Assembly: GCF_026914265.1 (NCBI RefSeq)
Contig: NC_069129.1
Coordinates: 18,771,945 to 18,835,944 of the forward strand
Length of the DNA stretch: 64,000 nucleotides
Direction of reading: 5' to 3'
DNA from: Mya arenaria
Lineage: Eukaryota; Mollusca; Bivalvia; Myida; Myidae
Shown piece after piece: positions 37,261 through 49,883 of this stretch. The notes under the pieces were generated by a model that was not told the DNA's origin, searched no databases, and saw only the letters and a list, made by a program, of their open reading frames with translations. Position 1 is the first letter of the stretch, and the number at the start of each line of letters is the position of its first letter. Both the position numbers and the translations under genes were made by a program.

Positions 37261-37900
37261 GAAATGATACAATCTAAAGTACATATCCATCTTAAAGTGA
37301 CCAGCGCGCAAACACCTTAACTCGTGGTACTGCACAAGGATGTTTATTGGTCCATTTTTTATTGACCTAAATGTGAATTCTGCAGAACTGCGATTGCAAT
37401 ACCAAAATTTATGTGAAAACTACAGAAACAAGCTCAGTAGCCAAAAGTTTAAACATAAACCCCATTTAATGACACAGGGTAAACGCTAAAGACATAGAAC
37501 ACACACAAAAATCACAAATAAGAAACATAGAACAACAGCACAAAACTCCACAAACAACACAGTGCACATATATTATATAAATAACTTTGTTTGTTTATCA
37601 AGGATTGTTAGGAACCGTCTTGGAACGGTCAGTAAAATGTAAATTTACTGGGGGTTTAAATCAGTTCACGTGCACAAACCTCGGTCTTAACCCAACAATC
37701 CCGAATAAAGTAAAATCGCAAATAGATAAACAATCATTCTTAAACTAGTCTTTTCCAGGACGCAATAAAAACTACAAGGAATGATAGTAGCTTTAAACAC
37801 ACACTGCAGAATATAACAATGATGAATTACATTCTATATATTGAAATGCATTTCCACTTCTGTATATGAACACGCGCTTGTTGTTTATATGATCAACATC

Positions 37901-39819
37901 TCATTTCATCTGAAACACGTTTATATAGTCCGAGTTGTTGGCCGAGAGCAGCAACAGTCCTTTGTGTTCGTCGTAAGCAAGACTCTGTGGATGCTTTATG
38001 GCGTCCACTTTGGCAAGAATCGTTCGGCGGTCACGTGGGAATTTAAGAGAAATTATCTCAATTTCATCCGTCATGTAGTGGCATATAAACATATTACCTA
38101 CGCCATCTACCGCACATCCACGTGGTCCTTTTCCACTTACGTCACGCACATCCAGTACCGTTCCAGTTTTATCTAAAGTAGTAACTGTGTTTTTTCGTCG
38201 GTCCGAGACATACACCTTTTCGACTTCCTCATTCGTGGTGACGTACCATGGCCATTCAAAGAGGGGCTCCCCAAGATCGTCTGTAACTGCCGTCCACAAA
38301 ACAATTCCTTTTTTGTTAATCAACCGTACACATTTTTCTGCTATGCTCGTCAGTATAATGTTTCCTTTTAAGACAGTTATACCATTACAATCAAAATCAA
38401 GCTGTAGGGTTTCGCCATATTTTATGTCTGAACGCCCAACGATTCTTATCAACTGAACCTGTTTCTTGTCTGGCAAAGTGAACGCAGCTTCCACTTGGTT
38501 CAGGAGAGAAATGTCAAACGGAGGAGTGGCAAGCAGCACGGAGTTCACGACATTGTCCCGACGATCAATGACCTTGATTCTGTTGTTATTGTTGTCAGCC
38601 ACTATTATAGTGCTGTCTTTTAAAACGCACATTCCAGTAATCCAACAAGTTTTAACGTCTTCTCTATCTCGACTGAAGATTTCGCCAGCTGGAGTTAAAC
38701 GTCTGTCGTCTACGTGTTTTCTGATTTTGAATTCGTCGGGTTTCTTAGTTTTCAATGGCGTAAGTTGAAGCTTCGGTTCCTCTGATTGATAAAGTTTCGG
38801 AATCACTGCATACTGCATGGTGTTCAAGTTTAATTCTCCAAGACTACTCAATGATTTCATCGCAGCGTCCACTGCCTTACTAACTTCAAACTTTAAGAAC
38901 ACCTTATGAGCCTCGTTGTGAATTTTCATCAAAGCTGATGTCGTTTTCTTATGTCCGTCCATAGCATTTTGTACAGCAACAAACATTTCTAAGTCAGAAT
39001 CAACTTTTCGTTTTGTTTCTATTAGCTTTACCTTTGTATCAAGCTCTTGTGCCATTTCCTTCAAAGACAAAAGATGATTGCTAATTTCAGTTCTTTCAAT
39101 CGTATAACGCCTTTCGATATCCCCCATCACGCGTTCCACGAGTTTCTCGACCTTTGCCAGAACCTTCTGTTTCTCATGCTGGACAGCGTTAATGACGTCA
39201 TTGCGTTTTCGTTCAAGGTCGTTCAAGTCCCACTCTCGTTCTCGCGCAACAGCCTGACACTTTCCAAAAAGCTCCCTCATTTGTTTATGGCACTTTTGTG
39301 GCGCACTTCCTTTGGTAAAATTAATGCTAGCTTCTCCAATCCGTAAAATTTCTTGGCATCTGTTAAAATACAAACTATTTAAACTCATACTTTAGACCCA
39401 AGATGCCGATGGCTCATATTTTTGTCATAGCTTTTGATTTTTATTAAATACATGATCGTATATTACGTATGTCATTCCATTATTAAACAGCATACACACA
39501 CACACAGTGCAGTGTCATTCCTTGAATATAACTTTTATTTCTTAAAAATTCAAGGAAATAATATCTTAATACTAAGAAATACTTACTTCCCGTGGTACAT
39601 TCGTCTGCAGACGATGCAAACCATACATGAATGTTCCAGGCAAAACATCTCTTCAGGTTCACCGTTGTGTTTCTTACATTGGTTGTACGGCAACGTTACC
39701 GGTACGGTGCTCGCAGTGCGCACGTCTGAGCCCTTCGGATCACGGGGCTTATCCCGCTTAGTGGTACTGCTTTTACGTCCAGTAGTAATGTCTACCGAAT
39801 TGTTAAGAATTTTTGACAT
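37901..39819 (-). CDS. B-box/coiled-coil/beta-propeller protein, TRIM-like (no RING)
   Basis: Exon 1 is 39819-39587 and exon 2 is 39359-37901, joined GT-AG in phase 2 to 1692 nt (563 residues). A single B-box zinc finger spans residues 48-79: C48-x2-H51, C60-x2-H63, C68-x2-C71, H76-x2-C79. The intron falls at K78 inside it. A Lys/Glu-rich coiled coil follows at about 110-220, and the C-terminal half (about 290-563) has repeated ...VSDRRKNTV...PRGCAVD...-type blades of an NHL-like propeller. Such proteins resemble TRIM2/3/56/71-type ubiquitin ligases but this one has no RING, so ligase activity cannot be assumed. Large families exist in bivalves (background knowledge). The intron-poor C-terminal exon is typical. 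It is divergent from TMPPE. Confidence 0.88.
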
Positions 39820-40797
39820 GATTGTGTGTAATACCTTAATAACGGATGATTTATTTCGTTTTGACCGAAAAGTGTTCAGAAATGATCAAGTTGATTCGAC
39901 TTTCCGCTCTTTTATTAAGTAAGTATTGGTCTACTTATTTTGAAACCTGGTAAAATTAATACGTACCATCTGTGTTAACCTTCAATTTGAAATACGATAT
40001 GTTGGTGAAAAGTGTTTAATTGTGAAAACAATAGAATGTCTTTACGCGTAATCGGTTCAGAACATTAGACATTGACATTTTATGTTTGTCAGTTTAATCA
40101 GATGTACTGTCATGAAGTGTAGAGGTCGCCAATGCGGACGAAAGTAATATAGCATTTAAATCACTGTTCAGCAATATTACTGATAACCTCTTGCGTTTCA
40201 GTCCAATGCAATTCATGATAGTACAAACAACTTATCCATGGAAAAGACGAACATGTATCATTTTAGACTAATTTAGGCCTGATTAGTTTTGGAGGAGCCC
40301 CCCCCCCCCCCGCAACTTTCACCCATTGTCTCATTTAAAGCCTATATGGGTCGGTTAATGGGGGGGGGGGAGGGGGTGCACGGCTACAGTTGGAGTTATT
40401 GTTACGCACGTTCTTACTGCCGTAATCGTATAATGGCATTGATATTTTAAATGAATTTGTTTCTAAGGTACTTATCACAGAAGGCACGAGAGCAAATCGA
40501 CTTTTCGATTTATTTTACAATTTGAAGTTATATGCCGTTAATGAATGTACAAATTTATGTATATACAAGTATTTGAATATGCAATAACCATTTGAATTTT
40601 TTGACATGGGTGGTATTACCTGGGAGTAGAATTGTTATTGATCCCGGGTATTACTAGACTAGTACCCTCGGTTCCTTTTTGTGAAAAGAGAATAAGGGTA
40701 CCAGTCTTGATATTATTACTACTAGGGGAAATTCAATCATTGCCGCAATTTAACAGTTTTGTCGTGGCCGTTTTGACTAAATTACAGGCGGGCAAAG
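39820..40797. promoter_or_regulatory. Shared upstream region of two divergent genes
   Basis: The start codons of the B-box gene (39819, minus) and TMPPE (40798, plus) face away from each other over 978 bp, so both promoters must lie here. A poly-C run at about 40298-40311 and a poly-G run at about 40362-40371 are the only striking features. No core promoter element is clear. Confidence 0.5.
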
Positions 40798-43700
40798 ATG
40801 GCGACGTTCACTAGAGGGAAAGTCTTTGGCGTGGTTTTTGTGTTGATTTTGCTGTATATACTGAACAAATCAATTGTTATGAATATGGAGAACTCAACAT
40901 TAAGAGCAAAACTATTAAGGTTTCAGTTTTCATGTATAATTATGTCTGGAATGACGCTTATCTGTTGCTATTTATGGAGAAACTTATCCACCGTGCTAGA
41001 TTCGACGCAGGACAAAGTCCATAGTGAAACAGAGTCAAATGAATGGAGATTATTTATTGACTTTAAAGATATCAGAGAATGGAGATCATATACAATAAAT
41101 GCTGCGATATCTCGTCTATTATTAGCAGCTGTACTGATATCGTCACTATTTTCATACTCCTCATTTTCTTTCCTGATTGCAATAAATCCTTACAAACTGG
41201 CTATTTGGCTGTTCCTTGCATTAGCTGTAACGATACAACTTTTCACCGCAGTTGTTTTCTTGAAAATTGTGAATTTAATCTTACGCCTAGGAGGGCGGAA
41301 AAAGACGAGGACATTTAGCAAACTTTCCAAAATACAACAGATATCCGCCTTCGTGTATGCAATGTTAATTGTCATGTTTGGATATATCAATGCTCAACAA
41401 CCGCCCACTATCAAAGAAGTAACAATACCTGTCGAGGGCCTTCCAGAAAATTTAGAAAGGCTCTCAATAACATTTGTGTCAGACATTCATCTGGGTCCAA
41501 CTAATGGAATGGACAGGTTGAAGAAAATTATTAATATGATCAACTACTTAAATTCAGGTTTGTACAAATAAAAATGTTTGTTTTATTAGTCTACACATAC
41601 AAAATACTTGCAATCTGAAATATGACTTGGAGTATTTTTAAATAAGAGGCACAGAGGTGAAACTTGATGTACATTGTGTGGTTTGGTGTACTTCTTTTGC
41701 CAATAAATAAATGGTTGGTAAAACCAGTCCTACCTTGGGTCAGGCTTTGACATGTATAATAACTCTTATAACTTATAAAGTTGTGCAGTAAACCACACCC
41801 GTCATAGATGGATTATAATGCATACAGTATTTGCATTTAATAAATTTTATTGTATTTAGTATTCAGAGGAACACTCTTAAGGATTCCAAAGTGTCTATAA
41901 AGGAATTGCTTAGTCTTAGATTTGATATTTTAACATGATATCTATTTAATTCCTATTACTGACTTACATACGCATTTTGTACACTTCAGTCCTTGAAGAA
42001 AAAAGAAAAAAATGTGCCATGTAGGAGGGCTTCTTTTTTCAGATATGGTGATAATTGGAGGTGATCTGGTTGATGGACGTGTTGATCAGTTACATGATGC
42101 TGCAGTACCAATCAGCTGGATCAATTCTAAATATGGAACCTACTTTGTTACAGGTGCAAACTGTGTGATAATTCTGTTGAAACAGTGTGATACTGATAGT
42201 ATTAATTTTGTTATTAAATTGTTTCTGTAATGATCATGCAGTTCATTGAAGTTCTTGATCTAATGGATTGAACTGTATTTTTCTGGGATAACTTAAAATA
42301 TAAATGTCTTTATTTTAATTATTATAAATACTATTTAGCATTTAAAGTAATTAAGTCAACAAAATATAAACTATGAAGTAACTTTCATATTTTAAATCCA
42401 TTTCAACAATTTTAAACAAACATTTCAGCCCTTTTTCTGCCCATTTCACCGGTCAGAATATCTGACTGATTCGAAATGCCAAATATGTATATATTTTTTC
42501 CAAGTTCAAGAAAAAAATAACAAATGAGATTGCTGTCATGACAAGCCAGGGTTCTCAACTTACACACCTTGTCTCTTAGCTGGGGTTTTAGTGCCGGAAC
42601 ATTACAATTATTCATTAACAATTATATATGAATTCATAAGTACTTCAGGGTGACATCTTTGTTATATACACTAATATCATGGAGAAATGTTGCCCAAAAA
42701 GATGATTTTGCTAATGATTTTTTTTATTCCCAATATGGCCAATAATTACAGGATTCGAAAAAAACATACACAATTTTTGCAAGTACTGTATCCCAAATTG
42801 TCAAAAAAAATCTGAAATTTATTCCCAAATCAGTCAATTTGGTGTCTCAAATTTCCCAATTTGTCTAGGGTCTTTTTCGCAAAATGGACAGAAAAGGCCC
42901 TGTATTTGTCATAGTTCAGAGAATCACCACCAGATGATAGTTTAAAAGTTATGAAATTTCAGGTAATCATGAGTACTACACAACTGATGCTGAGAACTGG
43001 TTGGTGAAGTTAAAATCACTTGGTGTAATCCCACTACACAACATCAATGTGAAAATATCTGCTGACAAGGGACAAACTGGCATATGTCTGGCTGGTGTAG
43101 ATGATCCTACGGCAGATCAGTACAAGTAAGAATCTAACTATTAAAGGGATCTTAAGTTGCTTCTCTTTTAAAATCTTGTTTACTTTATCTTTAATTTAGT
43201 GTTAAATTGTTAATGTTAATAGTTACAACTTGCTACTCATATAATGTGTAGAACCACCTCTACTTATCAGAAGCGCTGGTGATATGCCTTTTGACTTAGT
43301 CTCTCCATGTGTTACGATGTTTTAAAGATTTTTTTACATATTGTTTTTACATAATCTCACTACTAGTTTTATCTCAGTCATATTGGGTAGCTCAGTTTAA
43401 TTTCTGGTCATTGTCCTAAAAAATTCATCTTAGCACTTGACAACAACCTATTTCGAATTTTATTTGTATACATATTAGTAAATTTACCAACTATGTATTT
43501 TAGGTTTGGGGATCACACTATGGACCTCGATGGGGCTCTGGGTTCATGTGACGTTGAGAGCCCTGTAATTCTAGTGGCTCACCAGCCCAAGGCTGCTCAA
43601 GCTGCACTTCAATCTAAGCACAGAGTGGATCTAGTCCTGTCAGGTATGTTAGCACGATTATGCAATGAATTAGGACTCACTAGTTGAAATAGCTGAAGAC

Positions 43701-44392
43701 ATGAGTATTAATTTAAAGTTTACCTTTGACAACCAAATCGGCCGAATGTTCAAAACTTTGTTTCAATTAACAACTGTTAAGGGTTAACGTCATCATTGTT
43801 AACTTTCAAATTGTTACTGCTCTGGCATTTAATGGATAAACATGTGCTCTGCTGTATTTCTAACAAGATTTGAGAAAATTATTTCATCAGTTTGTTTGTA
43901 TTTATATATGTGAGCACATCCACAAACTATTTATGTTTAAAAGTTAACAACGATATTGTTAATCACATTGTTTTCTTTATCAATTATTAAAAAAATTGGC
44001 CCAATGTTATGCAGGACTGGTGTTAGGCCAAATATTTTTGGAACCCTCTTGTCTATGTTTATGACCATAAACTAAACTCAAATGCTTGGAAGCAATTCCT
44101 GGATGCCTTTGTGAGAGGAGCTTCAACTTCACAAAACAGACAAAATAATGCAATACTTAATGAATATTCATGTTATATTAGCTACTCTTGTTTGGTTTCA
44201 GGTCACACACATGGCGGCCAGTTCTTCCCATTAATCATTCCTGCGTACCTGATGAACCCATTCTATGCGGGCCTGTATCGCCATGGTGACCATTCCCACG
44301 TTTACGTCTCCCAAGGAACACTGTTTGCCTCAATACCCATACGGTTTGGAACTACCATGGAGATTACTAGAATATTTTTAACCCAAGCTTAG
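40798..44392 (+). CDS. TMPPE: Transmembrane protein with metallophosphoesterase domain
   Basis: Coding exons 40798-41557, 42043-42153, 42963-43125, 43504-43643 and 44202-44392, all GT-AG with consistent phases, encode 454 residues (human TMPPE about 453). The N-terminal half, all in exon 1, has about five membrane segments (near residues 9-27, 42-60, 103-125, 130-155, 180-200). The catalytic domain follows with the calcineurin-like metal ligands intact: SDIHLG (D229, H231), GGDLVDG (D261), GNHE (N292, H293), AHQP (H371) and GHTHGGQ (H393, H395). It should be an active binuclear-metal phosphoesterase on a membrane; its substrate is unknown to me. The start ATG at 40798 precedes the first membrane segment directly. 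The closest alternative family is bacterial YkuE/YaeI-type phosphoesterases, but length and topology favour TMPPE. Confidence 0.95.
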
Positions 44393-46280
44393 GCATTTTG
44401 TTTAGAGATGTGTCTCTGTGAATATATTTGTTTGTCTATCTTTTACATAAGCTTTAAAAGACAATTATTGAGTGGTTATAAAAGTTGCATTCCAAATGTT
44501 GCATTCAATTTACATTTCAAACAGCTATGGAGATTTTTACTAACACTTTAGCCACATAATTCTCATTCGAACTTTGGTGCCATATCCCAGATTATCACTT
44601 TTACGTGGCAAATTTTTGTCCTGTAAAAAGCTTACGTGAACAAGTGATGAACAAGGATGAATACTATTTCTTCTCTGTGCTCAAGAATTTGTTCTGTGAT
44701 TTTATGTTTCTGTGATTTAAAGGCGCACAAATATAATTGTTCATTTTGATGCATAGTCATGTTTAACTCACTTTGGTTTAATGATCAAAACAAAAAAAGC
44801 ATTTGATTTAGGTAGAGATGAAAAAATATTAGCGAAATTTTGGTGCTTTTTTAACTGGGAAATTTGTGGCATGTAGCTATTGATTAAAAGATAACATTTA
44901 TATGGTTAATGTTTTATATCTGTACCAAATTTTTAAAACTACTGATATTGTGCGCCTTTTATTGTTTTTGTCAGTCATAAGCATAACCCTAAAGACAATA
45001 CCGGGTAGTTATAACACTTGAATCCTTGTTTATTGGTTGTGCAATTTCTAAAGTATGGGCCTGTTTTATCAATGATTGCTAATTCTGAGTACTCAGTGGT
45101 AACGCATACATGTTTTTTGTTTTGGAACAAGTTTCTTCACTCATAAAAAAACACTAGGCACATTTGAATCTTTAAGTAGAACTTTTCATTTGATTTTTAA
45201 CACAAAGATATGTTTAAGTGAAAATGGTCATCGCTATTATATAATTTTTTTGTTATAAATTCATTGATGAGGCAGCCCAGTGTATTCTAGTCCAATAGAT
45301 GTAGTTATTAATTTATTACTATAAGTATTATTTTATATAGTATTCATGAAAAACAAACGCATTATTGCATGTTTGATGAATTTGTTGGAATTGCGTTTAT
45401 TTGTTAAGGCATAAAATGCTTTTGAAACTGAAAGTAACTGTCTCAGTCTGTAAGTTGCATCCTTTAGTACATTTTAGTTGAATAACTCAAGCAATGATCA
45501 TTGAATGATAATTTAATTTCAGACATGGTTACATGTCTAATAGAAGGTTACTAATATGCAGTCACGTCAAGTTTAAGCTGTTGTGTTAAGCCAAATGTCT
45601 CTCTTTAAAGTCTTGCCTCTTTTCCATTTATAACTGTACTCTTATAACAATAAATTAAGTATATAAGTATTTACCAAATTAAATTTAAGTAAATAACTGT
45701 TTTCTAATAGTAATAGATTGAGTATTACAATGTTACATAATTGAATAATAAGCTTCAAATGGAATAATTCAATAAAATGGATAGTTTGCATAATTTGTGA
45801 CAGTAGCCATAACTGAATCAAAGTGCTGCAGGCACTGGTGGAATCACTGTGTGTTGGTTTTTGAGGCATTGAAAGTTTCAGTTGCAAGAGTTGTATTAAG
45901 GAATTTGGTGCGCAATGCTTAATGTTAAAGTTTGATTAAGGATTACAACATGCAGTTGTTGTTGTTTTTTCGGCTATTTTTTGGGGCTGAAATTTGGCCT
46001 TATTTCCGTCCTGAAAAAGGATTTTCCCCCTACACAGTGCAAAAATCCCCTTAAAAATAAAAATAATAATAATTTGGGAGCTTTGAACTCTTATCATTAA
46101 GCAAGCGTGGCATATTAGTGACATTTATTGATATGTTGTAAGGTTTTTTTTTATTTAAAGGTTAGACAACAAGTTGAACATTAAATAAATCATTTTCCCC
46201 CTTTTTATCAAAACGACTTCATTTCATCCCCTATCACAGGGCCCCTTCACCATTCCAAGTGTAATTGAGAAAAAAAAAAG
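44393..46280. other. TMPPE 3' UTR and downstream non-coding DNA
   Basis: No recognisable gene. The minus-strand frames at 45642-45887 and 45936-46124 are AT-rich and featureless. An AATAAA occurs near 45648. Confidence 0.55.
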
Positions 46281-46289
46281 ATTATGTTC

Positions 46290-47900
46290 TGCTGACAAAC
46301 ACCGACTCTTCTGGTCCCACACAGACGCCTCTCGGTTCCAGTATCCGGTCACCTTTCACGTCTCTGCTTTTGCCAGTCAGATGCCTACTGTGTTAGCAAA
46401 GCTATCAGTAAAAATAAGAGTATCTAGGAAAGGTATATAGTGGTGATCTTGCTTTAAGCATCCTCTAGCTCTTCCCAACTTTCACACAGATGTGGGAAGT
46501 TGAGATGCAGGATGCCAATTTTAACAATCTTACTAAAGGAGGACAAGACGTTGTTATAAAACAAATATCTTAGTCCATTATACACGTTTTTTTATAGAAT
46601 ATGTTTTTTGAAAGGGGTTGCTTTTCAGATAGGTTGTAGAATACGTTTCATTATACATTTTCAGAAAGGTCGCCCCTGAAATAGGTTCCCATTGAACTTG
46701 TTTCGAAATTAGGTTACTGAGACTGTGTCCTAGTCTACAGTTTCTCTGTTTTTTTCTGCAGACAAACACTGACTCATCTGGTCCTACACATACGCCTCTT
46801 GGTTCCCATATCCAGTCTTCTTTCACCCCGCTGCTGTTGCTAGGCACATGCCTACTGCATTAGCAAATCTGTCAGTAAAAATAAGAATATCCCGGAAAGG
46901 TATATAGGTGATCTTGCTTTTAGCTTCCTTTAGCTCTTTCCAACAGGGAGCCAATTTTAACAATCTTAGTATTAAAGGAGGACAAGACGTTGTTATAAAA
47001 CAAATATCTTAGTCTGTTATCTTAGTCTGTTATACACATTTTTTTTATAGAAAATATGTTTTTTGAAAAGGGTTGCTTTCAGATAGGTTGTAGAATACAT
47101 TTCATTATACATTTTAAGATAGGTCGCCCCTGAAATAGGTTCCAATTGAACTTATTTCGAAATTAGCTTACTGAGACTGCGTCCTAGTTTACAGTAACCG
47201 GTACTCTGTTTTCTCTGGAGACAAACACCGATTCTTCTGGGCCCACACAGACGCCTCTCGGTTTCCATATCCGGTCGTCTTTCACCTCGCTGCTTTTGCT
47301 AGGCACATGCCTACTGCGTTAGCAAATCTGTCAATAAAAATAAGAGTATCCCGGGATGGTATATTGTGGTGATCTTGCTTTTAGCCTCCTCTAGTGCTTT
47401 CCAACTTTCACACAAATGTGGATAGTTGAGATACAGGGTGCCAATTTTAACAATCTTAGTATTAAAGGAGGACAAGACATTGTTTTAAAACAACTATCTT
47501 AGTCTGTTATAAACATTTTTTATAGAATATGTTTTCTGAAAGGGGTTCCCATTGAACTTATTTAGAAATAAGGTTACAGAGACTGCATCCTAGTTTACAG
47601 TTACTCTGCCTTTTCTGCAGACAAACACCGATTCTTCTGGTCCAACACAGACGCCTCTTGGTTCCTGTATCCGGTCGTCTTTTACCTTGCTACTGTGTCC
47701 TAGTTTACAATTACCGGTACTCTGTTTTCTCGACAAACACTGACTCCTCGGGTCCTACACAGACACCTCTAGGTTCCTGTAGCCTGTTGTCTTTCAACTC
47801 GCTGCTTTTACCGGTCAGATACCTACTGCGTTAGCAAATCAGTTAGTACAAATAAGAGTATCCGGGATGGTATTTAGGTGATCTTGCTTTTAGCATCCTC
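46290..47900 (-). pseudogene. Decayed array of propeller-type exon modules (copy 1)
   Basis: Five related modules end near 46295, 46763, 47222, 47620 and 47735 (minus strand). Each resembles a propeller blade: ...DTLIFTDRFANAVG..., then ...IWEPRGVCVGPDESVFV. The best piece (46740-46847) reads WIWEPRGVCVGPDESVFV, while others carry stop codons and shortened spacers. The blade pattern (LIFTDRFANAV, PRGVCVG) resembles that of the B-box gene at 37901-39819 (VYVSDRRKNTV, PRGCAVD). No complete frame links the modules, so a broken gene of that family is the simplest reading. Confidence 0.65.
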
Positions 47901-48308
47901 TAGCTCTTCCTATTTTTAATTTTAACACAAACAATGGACTGCTCTGTTGTAAATTAAGCTCAAAAGTACACATCATTGGTACTTCATGCTTGGGTGAGCA
48001 GGCAATGTTATTTTTGTTAACTCAAATGTTATGGAAATTATTGCTATAATTTTGTTTATTTTTATGTTTGGCATATAAAGTGTTTCTGTCAAAGCCAATA
48101 TAAGGCCTTATAATGACAACAAAACACAATATTTACAAATATATATATATATATATGTAATATTTTCCATATTTTTTTTGACACAAGGTCAAAATACTTG
48201 TTTAAATACTAACAAAGAATAAATTCATTTAGGTAAATAACTGTATTCTTATTACAATAAATTAAGTATTTCAATGTAACATGATTGAATAATAAACTTC
48301 AAAAGGAA

Positions 48309-48948
48309 TTATAATTCAATAATATTCCAAAAGTTTACGTAATTCGTGACACGGTCCTCTTTCACCTCCGTGCTCTTGCTGGTCACTATATTGTACATGA
48401 AAACTGTGTAAGCATGCCTGTCTGTAAGGACTAAAGTACCAGGGGATGGTTTAATTATCTTAGTCCTAGATGTTTTGGTTAGAAATGATTTTAAAATTTC
48501 TTCCTTTGAACACCAATCGATGCTTGGAGTCAAACTTACAATTGTTCCAATTGCACGATCCAGCATTGTAAAAATTACAAGTTGGCATTGAATGATTCGC
48601 GGTTCTTTCTCCGCCACCTACAGGTCATAATTGTATGCAGCGCCACCAAAGATCATATTAATGGTGACCCAGGATGACGGAGCAATAGCTAGCCTAAGCC
48701 TAAATTGCTCGTTGTTAGTGCGCCATGGGGTTCCGCCATGAAGCAACAGTTCCTGCGTTTTGCCCTTGTTTTGTGGTTATGTAAACAGAAATGAAAATTA
48801 TAAAGGTATCGGTCCACTTTTCTACCGTCTGGACTTTTTCACTACAGTCTTTTGCCCTTGTTTCAAGACGACCGTCCGCAAAAAAAAGGGACGAGCCACT
48901 TACGAATTCCGACAACTCAATTGAACCTTTGAGTAGCTGTGTAAGCAT
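48309..48948 (-). pseudogene. Propeller-module remnant, first copy
   Basis: The minus frame 48617-48309 includes PSPGTLVLTDRHAYTVFMYN and STEVKEDRV, the same blade pattern as the modules at 46290-47900. The frame 48948-48715 has LETRAKDCSEKVQTVEKW. The same pieces recur at 51800-52396 and 55378-55974. No start codon or splice context is convincing, and the pieces are in different frames. Confidence 0.55.
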
Positions 48949-49760
48949 GCCTGTCTGTAAGGACTAAAGTATCACGGGATGGTATAAATATCTGAGTCCT
49001 AGATGTTTTGGTTTGAAATGATTTTCAAATTTCTTCCTTTGAACATCAATCGATGCTTGGAGTCTCTTTATAATACAAGGAAGTTATAAATGTCCTTTTC
49101 CTCTGCAGCAGAAAACAGATCAAAGGCGGATAGCGTTGGAACATCCTTGTCACATGGGAGAATAAAACGTTCAGTCGCTCTTCTCTCTTTCTTTCCGATC
49201 CCTCCCGTCTTGCACATGTTTGTCGGTGATAGAAAGTCTGTATGCATCTTTTGTCCTTTCAGTCAGATCACATTTAAGACGTGATGTATTAAGTTTCCTG
49301 TTCGCAAGGTATCTTTTCAAATAAACGTTGTTGATGTACTGTTTATTACTTTTATATATATGGTAACATCATATACACATATATACCGTGAATATTAATT
49401 TCGACATAATAAAGTCCACCTTGTAATTATACAGCTAGACTACATTCATTCTCAGACCTAATAAAAAAAAATATAACCTTCATGAGGCATGATCAATAAA
49501 CATGGCACTGAACAGCCCTGGTTTTGAAAGGCCGTATGACTTGTTATGCGAAGACCAGGGTGTGTTACTGATAATTTGTTGGCAGTATTCGGACAAACAT
49601 CAACTAAGTAGTAGTGGCTTTATTACACTTTGGACCTCTCTCTTCCTTACAGCAAGTCTGCTGGTCTTTGGAACTTCAGTCTCTGTGATGTCAGTTCTAA
49701 CATGCCTCCCAAACTATTGAAGGCACTGCACTGTCAAGACGTGCAGGTTTATACGTAAGC

Positions 49761-49883
49761 CTAAGTCTCTGGATACTGGAACTGGATACTCTTGACCCAC
49801 TTTCTCCTCAGATCATTGCCTTTAGGAAAGCGATGTAGGCTTACATTGTTCCCTTGCGTGTTACTGCATCCTCCTGCGCAGCA
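49761..49883 (-). pseudogene. THAP zinc-finger remnant, first copy
   Basis: The minus strand encodes CCAGGCSNTQGNNVSLHRFP followed by KGNDLRRKWVKSIQ, then a stop. The pattern C-x-G-G-C-S-N ... HRFPK ... LRRKW is the N-terminal half of a THAP (C2CH) DNA-binding domain, as in host-domesticated and P-element-type transposases. The second copy (53257-53378) has lost one base and is out of frame. Confidence 0.8.

Larger units (their letters stand above)
33087..37900. other. Non-coding interval between GPATCH1 and the B-box gene
   Basis: The left end must hold the GPATCH1 promoter and 5' UTR. The right end must hold the 3' UTR of the B-box gene, with minus-strand AATAAA candidates near 37341-37366. 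A short CA/CG microsatellite lies at about 33927-33960, and a long poly-A tract lies at about 35309-35336. The open frames at 33820-34026 and 33990-34175 show no recognisable features. Confidence 0.6.

Noticed and set aside
37841-39922. Plus-strand frames across the B-box gene
   Set aside because: Antisense shadows of a well-supported minus-strand coding sequence.
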